The notes beneath the pieces were generated by a model. The model was not told where the DNA came from. It saw only the letters and a program-made list of their open reading frames with translations, and ran no database searches. This document shows, piece after piece, positions 1 to 6,867 of a stretch of DNA of 64,000 bases; positions within the stretch are counted from its first letter, which is position 1, and every line of letters starts with the position of its first letter. Origin of the DNA: Streptomyces sp. Edi4. Its GTDB lineage: Bacteria > Actinomycetota > Actinomycetes > Streptomycetales > Streptomycetaceae. A program made the position numbers and the translations under genes. The DNA lies in the NCBI RefSeq assembly GCF_040253615.1, contig NZ_JBEJGY010000002.1, positions 1-64,000 on the forward strand, in the 5' to 3' direction.

Positions 1-43
1 CGTATCGCTAAGGTTAATCCATCTCCCAGAGACGGCTGCACCT
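1..43. other. Residual sequencing adapter and barcode, not replicon DNA
   Basis: These bases precede the first telomeric palindrome, which is normally the extreme 5' end of a Streptomyces linear replicon. They read as a near copy of the nanopore adapter end (CGTATCGCT, expected CGTATTGCT), then AAGGTTAA at 10-17, a barcode-like stretch at 18-35, and CTGCACCT at 36-43. From memory, nanopore native barcodes are flanked by AAGGTTAA and CAGCACCT. The presumed barcode is shorter than the usual 24 bases, as an ill-resolved consensus would be. Identification rests on recalled adapter sequence. Confidence 0.85.
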
Positions 44-270
44 CCCGCGGAGCGGGTACCACATCGCTGCGCGATGTGCAAGGGGCGCGGTCGCTGCGCT
101 CCCTTCGCCCACGCGGAGCGAGTAATCCCACATCGCTGCGATGTGCAAGGGGCGCGGTCGCTGCGCTCCCTTCGCCCACGCGGAGCGCGGACGTCTCCTC
201 CGCTGCGCTCCTGGAGGCAGTGGGGCCGGCCGCTGCGCGCCCGGCTGGCCGCGCGGTGCGCGGCCGGTGA
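44..270. repeat. Streptomyces-type linear replicon telomere
   Basis: The stretch begins with CCCGCGGAGCGGG (44-56), the first palindrome of the common Streptomyces telomere family. It is followed by the palindrome at 61-77 (ACATCG / CGATGT arms) and a dense series of short GC-rich palindromes with GCN or GCGCA-type loops up to about 270. In such telomeres the 3' overhang left by bidirectional replication folds into hairpins, is bound by Tap and filled in by the protein-primed Tpg reaction. The tap and tpg genes at 5.2-9.1 kb support this reading. No coding gene is supported here; open frames in this stretch are by-products of the palindromes. Confidence 0.9.
61..187. repeat. Tandem duplication inside the telomere
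   Basis: The 60-base unit at 61-120 is repeated at 130-187 with one 2-base loss in the first palindrome (ACATCGCTGCGCGATGT against ACATCGCTGCGATGT). A 9-base spacer separates the copies. The rest, including the GGGGCGCGG and CCCACGCGGAGCG blocks, is identical. This could be a genuine telomere variant or an assembly artefact at a hairpin-prone end. Confidence 0.8.
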
Positions 271-927
271 TGGGGTGCCAGGTGCGGCTAGTCGGGCCTC
301 CAGTGCGGGCTTGGGGAGCGCGGGGTGCTTGGGCGCTTGCTGCGTTTCCCGCGACGGTCCTTCCGGCTGCGCCTCTAGTCCCTTGGGGCCCGCTGGCGCG
401 GGCCGGCCTGGCTGTGAGGGGTGGGGGTCTCGCCGTCGTGTGGGTCGAGTGGAGCGCATACATCGGGTTGATGCAGCATGTACCGTTGGCGGAAGCACGG
501 ACACCCCCGCGTCATGGGCGGGGCACGCCTTTGGATAAACGTCATGCCGCATTTTACCCAATCACGCGAGGAATCACGAATTGAGGAGTTCCGGACCCGA
601 GCCACAAAACGGTACCTCAGAAATCGGAAAGTGTGAATTCCGGCGTGCGGAGGTGCCGGAGCCGAACGGCCCCTCGGGCCTGGGCGGCGGAACCCGCCAC
701 GGAGGCCGGCCCCTCCTCCTGGTGCTTGTTCGTCACGGTCGGCATCACCGAGACTCAGCGCCGCTGATGCCGCCTACGGTCTGCGCGGGGCCACGTGCCG
801 GTATGCGAAGCTGCCTCAGCCGACGAGGGGTCCGGCCGGCGCCTGCGGGTCGACCTCAGCCACCTAATACTTACGCAGATCAAGAACCCCCTGGTCAGCG
901 GCCTGCGCATTCGGCGATCTGTCACCC
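271..927. other. Subtelomeric stretch without a supported gene
   Basis: Open frames occur on both strands but none has a ribosome site, codon bias or recognisable protein. The part around 530-600 is clearly less GC-rich than the flanks. I see no repeat longer than about 12 bases here. Confidence 0.6.
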
Positions 928-961
928 AGGAGGTACACAACGACTGCGATGTGTACCTCCT
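928..961. repeat. Perfect 12-bp inverted repeat
   Basis: AGGAGGTACACA at 928-939 is mirrored by TGTGTACCTCCT at 950-961 around a 10-base loop. It lies about 250 bases upstream of the first winged-helix gene and just before the iteron-like repeats. It could be a regulator site or part of a replication or recombination locus; no T-run follows, so a terminator is less likely. Confidence 0.75.
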
Positions 962-984
962 GAGTAGTCACATCGCAGGCCGAA

Positions 985-1157
985 TGTCAGCCAGGCCGAC
1001 AGTTTTGGGCTCGAAACGTTAGCCAGGCCGACGTTCGCGACGCCGTTCCGTCGAGCGGGTCTGTCGTCGCATGCAGGGGGAGATCTGTCCCCCCTGGGGG
1101 GACACAACACGCCGGAATGTCAGCGAGGCCGACATATTCGTCAGGCCCTCGCTGACA
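985..1157. repeat. Iteron-like repeats, consensus TGTCAGCCAGGCCGACA
   Basis: Four related 17-20 base units occur: TGTCAGCCAGGCCGACA at 985-1001, ACGTTAGCCAGGCCGACGTT at 1016-1035, TGTCAGCGAGGCCGACA at 1118-1134, and an inverted copy, TCAGGCCCTCGCTGACA, at 1141-1157. Each has a short dyad (TGTC...GACA or ACGT...ACGT). A perfect palindrome with six-base C and G runs (1086-1104) lies between copies two and three. The cluster ends about 27 bases before the first winged-helix gene, as expected for initiator or autorepressor binding sites. Confidence 0.75.
1086..1104. repeat. Perfect 9-bp palindrome
   Basis: TGTCCCCCC and GGGGGGACA flank a single central T. It lies inside the iteron-like cluster. 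The TGTC/GACA ends resemble those of the iterons, so it may be a further protein site. Confidence 0.6.
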
Positions 1158-1183
1158 GTACTGCTGGCGTCAAGATCAGCGGA

Positions 1184-1902
1184 GTGGAGAGCAGCCTCGT
1201 GTCACCCGAGCCACAGCGCCGTCGTCCCGCACCAAAGCGCGCACTGCGGCGCACGGAGCTGCCCCTCGGTGAGGAGATCCAGGCGTGGTCCAAGCCGGTT
1301 GAGCCGGTTGAGGACCTCGACTCGGTCGCTCGCCGCTACCCCCGCCGGAAGCTCTCGCTCAGCAGCGAGCGCAAGCCGATGGAGTTCTACGACACCCCGG
1401 AGCGCCCAAGGCGTTCTCCATGGACTCGCTGGAGTTCTTCCAGATCGCGCAGTACTTCCGCGAAGCCCTGCCGCTGCGGCTGATCCTGCTGCTGATCGCA
1501 TGCCAGAAGGCCGGCGGGCAGATCCGGCTGACGCAGGAGGAGATGGCGACGGTTCTGGACGTGCCCCGCGCGAAGATCAACGAGGCGCTCCAGGAGATCA
1601 TGGGCCATGGCATCGTCTTCAAGGTGCGCCGCGGTGTCTACCAGTTCAACCCGCCCTACTCGTACCGTGTAGCGGAGTTCATCCCGGGCACGGAGCTGGT
1701 CGAGGCTGAGTACGTGCAGGTCGACCAGGACAAGATGATCGCGAAGATCCGTAGGGACGAGAGTCTGCCGGATCTGGTGCGGTTTCCGTCGCTGGAGCAC
1801 ATGCGCGAGGCGATCGAGGAACTGCGGAAGAAGCGGGCCGAGGACCGCGCTGCACGCCGGGTGGCCCGTGCGCAGCGCCAGGAGGAGGGATCAGCCCAGT
1901 GA
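1184..1902 (+). pseudogene. Winged-helix DNA-binding protein, one frameshift
   Basis: The reading frame starts with ATG at 1184 and runs coherently to about 1402 (ending MEFYDTPE). It resumes one frame over as APKAFSMDSLEFF and continues to the stop at 1900-1902. Restoring one base near 1402 gives one protein of about 239 residues. The C-terminal half has a winged-helix pattern (TQEEMATVLDVPRAKINEAL, then FKVRRGVYQFN as the wing) and a Lys/Arg-rich tail. Its stop overlaps the GTG of a paralogue (GTGA). The iteron-like repeats directly upstream suggest a replication initiator or autorepressor, but that role is inferred. The indel may be a sequencing error. Confidence 0.65.
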
Positions 1903-2373
1903 GTACCTTGAAGTGGTCGGCGACCAGATGCCGACGGTCTTCTCGCGGACCTGGACCTGCCGCCTGCCGCCTATCGTGCGCTACTGAAGCTCCGGGCGCG
2001 CAGCGAGGCCGGCGGTCACATCTCGATGGATCAGGCCACCCTCGGTGAGTTGCTTGGGCTCAGCCGTCCCAGCGTGAACGCCGCGCTGCGGGAGCTGGAG
2101 CTGGCCAAGCTCGTCAAGAAGGTCCGCAACGGCGCCTACCAGATCAACCCGATGCTGGCCGGCTACAACACCCCCGAAGACGCCCTGGACGCCGTCAAGA
2201 CGATGCCCAAGGCGGACCGGCTGGACAGCAAGACCTACGTTGCGGACTACCACCGGGCTGTCGCCGCCTATCAGGACCAGCTCGCCGAGCAGCGCAAGAA
2301 GCGGGCGGCCGCCGCCGCTGCCAAGAAGGCCGCGGCCGCCAAGAGGCGCGGTTCGCTGCACGCCGTCGGCTGA
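1899..2373 (+). pseudogene. Second winged-helix protein, paralogue of the preceding gene, two frameshifts
   Basis: A GTG at 1899 overlaps the previous stop. Adding one base near 1911 and one near 1946 gives a single protein starting MSTLEVVGDQMPTVFSRDLD and ending with the long clear frame 1910-2373. The core (MDQATLGELLGLSRPSVNAAL, then KKVRNGAYQINP) aligns with the upstream protein (TQEEMATVLDVPRAKINEAL, KVRRGVYQFNP), so the two arose by tandem duplication. The C-terminus is an Ala/Lys-rich tail, typical of DNA-binding proteins. A shorter product could start at ATG 2026. Confidence 0.6.
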
Positions 2374-2572
2374 CCCGGCCGGCCCTTCGTACAGACATCG
2401 GCGCTGCGCCCTCCACGGGTGCGGCGCCGTCGCGTTCCCGGTGTCGACACCGACACCGAAGGTCCCCGTCTGGGTGGACAAAGGTCCCCCCCATACAGGG
2501 CCAAACCGATCGCCATCAGCTCGGCTGGCGTAGCGCGGGCAGCAAGTAGGCGGTAGCACCAGGTAAACCGGT

Positions 2573-2594
2573 TTGTTCTGGTTCTCCAGAACAA
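2573..2594. repeat. 9-bp inverted repeat with 4-base loop
   Basis: TTGTTCTGG (2573-2581) pairs with CCAGAACAA (2586-2594). It lies in the 250-base gap after the winged-helix pair. There is no T-run, so it may be a binding site, or the end of an element, rather than a terminator. Nothing else is recognisable in 2374-2624. Confidence 0.6.
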
Positions 2595-2624
2595 GAGCAG
2601 GCGGCCTACTCAGCGCGGACGACC

Positions 2625-2999
2625 TCACGATGCGTGCGAAGGGACACGTGATGGCTTGTACTCAGCGACAGTAACCGGCTGGCCGTTCACGATCTTCTGC
2701 AGGGCATCTGGGAATGGATCCGCAAAGTCGAGACCGATCGAAAGCAGATCGCCGCGAAGGCAAGCCATGTGGGTCCTGACGCGCTGGAGGCGCTGGTCCT
2801 CTGGATACCGGCAGTACACCTGGGGTACGGACGGGCCAGGGATGGTCGAGCGCGGGGAGACGCTGAGCACATCACCTTCGAGGCCAACGCTCAGGCGGAA
2901 ACCTCGCTCACCGATGGACTTACTCCAGGATGTGCCCTCGAGAGCGTTGACCGTGTGTTGGAGCGCGGCATGGGCGCGGCGGCGCTTGACGCTGTTCAT
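2625..2999 (-). CDS. Hypothetical protein
   Basis: A 124-residue frame whose second half reads like a real protein (ACLRGDLLSIGLDFADPFPD, then IVNGQPVTVAEYKPSRVP). I do not recognise a family. The opposite strand also contains a fairly coherent frame (IWEWIRKVETDRKQ around 2700-2760), so this stretch could instead be decayed DNA from an older gene. The start codon is not backed by a clear ribosome site. No gene is supported between 3000 and 3276. Confidence 0.35.
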   Translation of the reverse strand: MNSVKRRRAHAALQHTVNALEGTSWSKSIGERGFRLSVGLEGDVLSVSPRSTIPGPSVPQVYCRYPEDQRLQRVRTHMACLRGDLLSIGLDFADPFPDALQKIVNGQPVTVAEYKPSRVPSHAS

Positions 3000-3276
3000 A
3001 AGCCCTGTCCTACCAGGGCTGTGGCGCCCGGTAGGGGAACTCGATGCCGAGCTCCGCGAAGGGTCTCAGGCCGTGCGATGCCGGTGGCGCTGCTGCAAGA
3101 CCTCGCTGCACGGTGAGACGGTCCTGCTGCACGTGCAGCACCCGCCCGCTGACTGGACCGTGCGAATGCTGCGCTGCGCTGCCCTGCGCTGCCTTCGGAG
3201 CCACCTTTGCGCAGTCGTGCAGCACGACCAGGAGCACGGGCAGCACCAGGGGCAGTGCAAGGGCAGCGGGCGGCTG

Positions 3277-3549
3277 CTACACCTCGATGAAGGCGACCAC
3301 GACCACGGTCTGCAAAACCGAAACCCAGTACAAAATCCGGACGCGCTCGATGTCGTCGGCGTACTGGCGCAACCGGGGGCCGGCGGCGGTGCCCGGGATC
3401 GGCTCGCCGATATCGGGGTCGACGGAGACGACGACCAGGGCGCGGTCCAGGGCGTGGATGTCCGCCTCGCTGGTGATGTTCTCCAGCTGCTTGGCGGCGG
3501 AGTCGGAGAAGGCGATCCGGGCGCGGCGCGGGCCGTGCTGCGGGGTCAT
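3277..3549 (-). CDS. RelE/ParE-like toxin candidate
   Basis: The 90-residue protein begins MTPQHGPRRARIAFSDSAAK. The start (RIAFSDSAAKQLENI), a basic middle and the end (RVRILYWVSVLQTVVVVAFI) follow the pattern of RelE/ParE folds, where the final strand carries the catalytic surface. Its ATG overlaps the stop of the upstream partner (ATGA), as is usual for antitoxin-first operons. RelE/ParE toxins cleave ribosome-bound mRNA or poison gyrase; which applies here cannot be told. Family assignment rests on pattern and gene order. Confidence 0.6.
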   Translation of the reverse strand: MTPQHGPRRARIAFSDSAAKQLENITSEADIHALDRALVVVSVDPDIGEPIPGTAAGPRLRQYADDIERVRILYWVSVLQTVVVVAFIEV

Positions 3550-3782
3550 CAGGCGACGGCCGGGCGCTGGGCGGCGAGGCGGGTGAGGTGGGCCTCGCGC
3601 AGCTCCTCCCACGGGGTGCACTGCTCGGGGTCGGGCAGGCCGTTGGTGGCGATGTCCTCCAGGACGGCGGCGAACCGGTCGGCGTCGGCGCGGGTCTTGG
3701 CCGCGTACGCGCGCACCGCGTCGGCGGCCGCGGGCTCCAGCTGCCGGGCGGCGGTGTCGGCGGGGGTCGGCTGTTCGCTCAT
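3549..3782 (-). CDS. Antitoxin candidate, partner of the downstream toxin
   Basis: A 77-residue acidic protein starting MSEQPTPADTAARQLEPAAA. It is helix-rich with a C-terminal segment (PWEELREAHLTRLAAQRPAVA) that could wrap the toxin. The start at 3782 is preferred over longer forms because a purine-rich site lies just upstream. Its last codon overlaps the toxin start by 4 bases. Five copies of AGCGTGACA lie upstream (3901-4032) and may be its operator. Confidence 0.6.
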   Translation of the reverse strand: MSEQPTPADTAARQLEPAAADAVRAYAAKTRADADRFAAVLEDIATNGLPDPEQCTPWEELREAHLTRLAAQRPAVA

Positions 3783-3900
3783 CGAGGACTCCAGAAGGCA
3801 GAACTGGCGTGTCTCACCACGGTATCGCCGGGGGGAAGGGGCAGGGGCCACTCCGGCGGAATCCGGCAGCGGATACGGACCGTAGTCGGGGCGGGAGGGG

Positions 3901-4032
3901 TGTCACGCTGTTCGGCGCGAGGTCGGGATTCGGGGGTTGGCACCGTGGTTGCGGGCCAAATCGGCAGCGTGACACCTCAGCGTGACAGCCGGATCAGGGG
4001 TGCGACTACACCCCGAGCGTGACAGCGTGACA
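3901..4032. repeat. AGCGTGACA repeats, five copies
   Basis: AGCGTGACA occurs at 3966-3974, 3979-3987, 4016-4024 and 4024-4032, with an inverted copy (TGTCACGCT) at 3901-3909. They fill the gap between the toxin-antitoxin operon and the gene at 4076. The spacing is irregular, which fits an operator or an iteron set better than a microsatellite. Confidence 0.7.
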
Positions 4033-4075
4033 GCCACCCTCGGTGATCGCGGCGGCGTCCGGCGGCGAAGGCTGC

Positions 4076-4333
4076 TCAGTCATCTTCCGGAACGTCCGGC
4101 ACCAGGTCACGGTAGGCCTGACGCATCGCGTCCAGCGCGGCGCATCGCGCCACGATCGCGTTCATCTCCTGGGCCAGGTCCTGCGCCCTGCCGGACAGTT
4201 CGTCACCGCTGTACAGAACTCTTCCGTCACAGAAGGCCCGGAGCCTGTCCGAGAGCCTCATCAGGGCACCGGACAGGTTCGCCGTGCGCAGGTCGATCTG
4301 TTCGTACTTCAGGTGCAGGGTGTTGTCGGCCAC
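4076..4333 (-). CDS. Small helical hypothetical protein
   Basis: 85 residues starting from GTG (MADNTLHLKYEQIDLRTANL) with a GAGGG ribosome site. The sequence is mostly amphipathic helix with a D/E-rich end (VPDVPEDD). Length and helix content recall WXG100-like small proteins, but there is no WXG motif, so I do not assign it. It follows the broken gene at 4412-5154 on the same strand. Confidence 0.6.
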   Translation of the reverse strand: MADNTLHLKYEQIDLRTANLSGALMRLSDRLRAFCDGRVLYSGDELSGRAQDLAQEMNAIVARCAALDAMRQAYRDLVPDVPEDD

Positions 4334-4411
4334 GCCCTCATGATGTCCGGCCTGTGCCAGGCGCGGCGGGTGATCCCCAGAACGCGCCCGGAGCGGGCCG
4401 CGAGTGCGGCG

Positions 4412-5154
4412 CTACGAGCGGGCGCGGGCGAGGAACGCGGCGAGGGCGCCGGCGGCTTCGGGCTCGGTGGTGGCGATCCGGGCCGCGAACGCCAGCTCGC
4501 CGACGTCGGCGCCGGGGACTAGGCGGGCGAGTTCGGTGAGCAGCGCGGCGTGCGCGAGGACCGGAGGCGTCAGAAGGCCGGCGGCTTCCTCTCGGGCGGC
4601 GGGGTCGCGGTAGTGCCCGAGGTGCGTGGCCAGGGCGTGCGCGAGAGGCGTCGACGTCGCCCTGGATGTAGCCGCCGGCTCGCCGGGTGAGTTCGTTCCG
4701 GACGGCTTCGTCGCCGTCGCGGGGCTCGGTCTGCTCCAGCGTGCCGAGCTCGCGCAGCGCCTGGAGCTCGTCGGCGCGGGCCGCGATCCGCATCGCTTCG
4801 CGCAGCTCGGCTTCCCGGACGGCGGCGGCCGCGGCGTCGGCGGCGAGCTCGGCCGGGACCGACGACGTCGCCCCGCGGGTCGTACACGTCGTCGGTCCCG
4901 GCGAGCAGCTGCGTGATGCGCGCCCACTCCGCGAGCTCCGCCGGCCCGCGCTCGTCGTTCGCTAGGTCCTCGTGCCGGGAGTCCTGCCGGGCCTTGAAGC
5001 GGGCGTCCTCGAGCGCGGCCGCGGCCTCCGTGTGCGTCATGCCCCGGGCGCGGCGGCGCACCGAGCCGCGGCCCACCTTCGCCTGGTCGACCGGGGCGGG
5101 CGCGGGGCTGCCGGGGAGAGGGCGGCGCGGTCGCCGGGGTGCGGGAGTATTCAT
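4412..5154 (-). pseudogene. Hypothetical protein, two frameshifts
   Basis: Three adjoining frames join into one protein of about 247 residues. The N-terminal part is MNTPAPRRPRRPLPGSPAPA through DDVYDPRG (5154 to about 4880). The middle is PAELAADAAAAAVREAELRE through YIQGDVDA (to about 4655), and the end is LAHALATHLGHYRDPAAREE through AAFLARARS (to 4412). The shifts fall in a GGGG run near 4880 and in GCCTCTCGCG near 4655, each explained by one extra base. Composition is Ala/Glu/Arg-rich and helical. Function unknown. The gene is probably intact in the living plasmid. Confidence 0.6.
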
Positions 5155-5260
5155 CCGGGGGCCTCGCTATTTCATTGCGGAAAAGGGGTCCGGCCCGCCG
5201 CCAGAGCGCTCCGTCGGCGGGCCGGACCCCAGGTATATAGAAGGCGGGGATTGGCCACTG

Positions 5261-5848
5261 CTAAAACGACAGATTGATGTATCTGACCGATGTGAAATCG
5301 GCGCGCAAGCCCTGTGCGCGCGTGCCCCACTCGGTGAAATACGACTCCGTTATGGCCTCCGCGACGATGGGTTGAAGATCTTCCTCCGTCGCGCCATCGT
5401 CCCGGGCGGCAAGGATCTGAGCCACGTACGTGGGTGAGATCGGTGTGCTGATGTACCGCACACGGCCGTCGTCCGAGCTGCCGTTCGCGGTGAACCCGAA
5501 GTACGCCTCGCACTCCACCCACATCCCGCCGGAGGTGGCCGCGCGCTCCCTCGCCTGCGCCCTGACCTGCGGTTGCCACTCGGATTCGGTTTCCCTCACC
5601 AGGGCTTCCTGGAGCTTCTTCTGTGGGGTCTTCAGCTTCCCGACACGGTAGCGCTCCACCGTGCGCCGGGAGGTGCCCAGACGCTCGGCGAGCTCCTTGG
5701 TCGAAGCCTTCGTGCGCGTGAGGAGGAATTCGACTTTAGCCTTGGCGGACTGCGGGATCTTCCGGGTGAAGACAGCGCGTTCCGCGCGGGCCAAGGCGTC
5801 CAGGACCTTGCCCCGCGCGGCGGCCGGCTGCTCGTGTTCTTGGGTCAT
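5261..5848 (-). CDS. tpg: Second terminal-protein (Tpg) paralogue
   Basis: 195 residues, close to the usual ~184 of Streptomyces Tpg. A helix-turn-helix segment (KELAERLGTSRRTVERYRVG, about residues 51-70) matches that of the tpg product at 6296-6859 (AVAQMLRVSQRTVERYVKDQ). Both then share a basic WQPQ(V/I)RA(Q/K)A(R/K)E(R/K)AAT stretch and the C-terminal ALARD/EGATE...AEA block. Tpg is covalently joined to the 5' ends and primes end-patching. At the position aligned with Thr116 of the other Tpg, this protein has Ser125. It is distant from the other copy, so it may serve a different telomere or have lost function. Confidence 0.85.
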   Translation of the reverse strand: MTQEHEQPAAARGKVLDALARAERAVFTRKIPQSAKAKVEFLLTRTKASTKELAERLGTSRRTVERYRVGKLKTPQKKLQEALVRETESEWQPQVRAQARERAATSGGMWVECEAYFGFTANGSSDDGRVRYISTPISPTYVAQILAARDDGATEEDLQPIVAEAITESYFTEWGTRAQGLRADFTSVRYINLSF

Positions 5849-5901
5849 GTCCGCATGCTCGGGCGCGGAACCTGTGGACAGAGGCCAGGCGTTCGGGCGG
5901 C

Positions 5902-6189
5902 TCAGGCCAGCGCGGTGCGTCCTGCGTCCGTGGCCTCGACCAGGTCCGGCCGCTCACCGTTGGCCGGCTGGACGACCCGCACCAGGTTCTTCTGCCACAG
6001 CGAGACCGACGCCCCGTAGAGCGCGAACTGCTCCTCTGCCCACGCCAGGCGGACCGGGTCGTCCTCGGGGGCGTGCACCTCGGGCGGGACAGCCCGGTTG
6101 AGGGCGGGGAAGAACGTGGACATCGCAGCCGGGGCAGGCGCCTGGGAGACGGCGTGCAGCAGGGCCCGCTCGTGGGTATTCAGCTCCAT
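5902..6189 (-). CDS. Hypothetical protein between the two tpg genes
   Basis: 95 residues if started at ATG 6189 (MELNTHERALLHAVSQAPAP). A longer form could reach 6276, but its extra residues are Arg/Ser-rich and look untranslated. The product is soluble, with a central LAWAEEQFALYGASVSLWQK segment and an end EATDAGRTALA that resembles the closing helix of a winged-helix domain. It is on the same strand as tap and tpg and 107 bases after tpg. No family recognised. Confidence 0.55.
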   Translation of the reverse strand: MELNTHERALLHAVSQAPAPAAMSTFFPALNRAVPPEVHAPEDDPVRLAWAEEQFALYGASVSLWQKNLVRVVQPANGERPDLVEATDAGRTALA

Positions 6190-6295
6190 CGCCTCAGCGT
6201 AGAGGGCGTGCCACCGGCGAGAAGTTCGCCGTGCCCCCGGAATGCCGTGAGCCCCGGATGACGGTCCGGCGCTCACGGTTTGTTCGGGATACGGC

Positions 6296-6859
6296 CTACA
6301 GCTGGAACCCCAAGTCGAGCACGTCGTTGATCTGCACTTCCTGGAGGGAGCCGGCGCGGCGGCCGCTGTCCTGGAAGTAGACCTCCTTGAGTGCTTCGGC
6401 GGTGAGTTCGCGCAGCCGGTCTTCGGTGGCGCCCTGCTCCTGGGCGTCGAAGAGACGGGCCGCGTGCTGGGGCGGGAGGGCGACGGTGAGGTGCCGGATA
6501 CGGTCCTCGTCAGTGGAGTCCATCGGCGCTCCGGCGTAGCCGAGGCGGGCGTGGACGTCGATGACGATGCCGCCGGTCGTCGCTGCCTTCTCCTTGGCCT
6601 TGGCCCGGATCTGCGGCTGCCACCGGGCCTTCACCTCGCGCTCCAGGCGCGCGGCGAGGTCCGGGCGGGGCTTCTTGATCTGGTCCTTCACGTACCGCTC
6701 GACGGTGCGCTGGGAGACCCGCAGCATCTGGGCCACCGCCTTGGTGCCCTTGTACTGCTTGACCAGGTAGCGCATCTGCGCGCCGGCCGACTTCGGCGCG
6801 GGGCGGGTGAACGCCTTCGCCACGGCCTGGTTCAGGCCGTCCCCGAACTCCTTGTTCAT
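6296..6859 (-). CDS. tpg: Telomere terminal protein
   Basis: 187 residues, against 184 in the family. A helix-turn-helix (about residues 39-60, AVAQMLRVSQRTVERYVKDQ) precedes the basic WQPQIRAKAKEKAATTGG stretch. The hydroxyl residue used for priming was reported as Thr114 in S. coelicolor/lividans Tpg; Thr116 in MDSTDEDR is the likely equivalent. The product acts at the telomere with Tap and DNA polymerase to fill the 3' overhang. It starts 8 bases after the tap stop with a GGGAG ribosome site, so the two are co-transcribed, as in other Streptomyces linear replicons. Confidence 0.93.
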   Translation of the reverse strand: MNKEFGDGLNQAVAKAFTRPAPKSAGAQMRYLVKQYKGTKAVAQMLRVSQRTVERYVKDQIKKPRPDLAARLEREVKARWQPQIRAKAKEKAATTGGIVIDVHARLGYAGAPMDSTDEDRIRHLTVALPPQHAARLFDAQEQGATEDRLRELTAEALKEVYFQDSGRRAGSLQEVQINDVLDLGFQL

Positions 6860-6867
6860 CGCGCTCC

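Noticed and set aside
2656..3885. 409-codon plus-strand frame
   Set aside because: It is antisense to the toxin-antitoxin pair and shows Arg/Ser/Gly-rich composition with no ribosome site.
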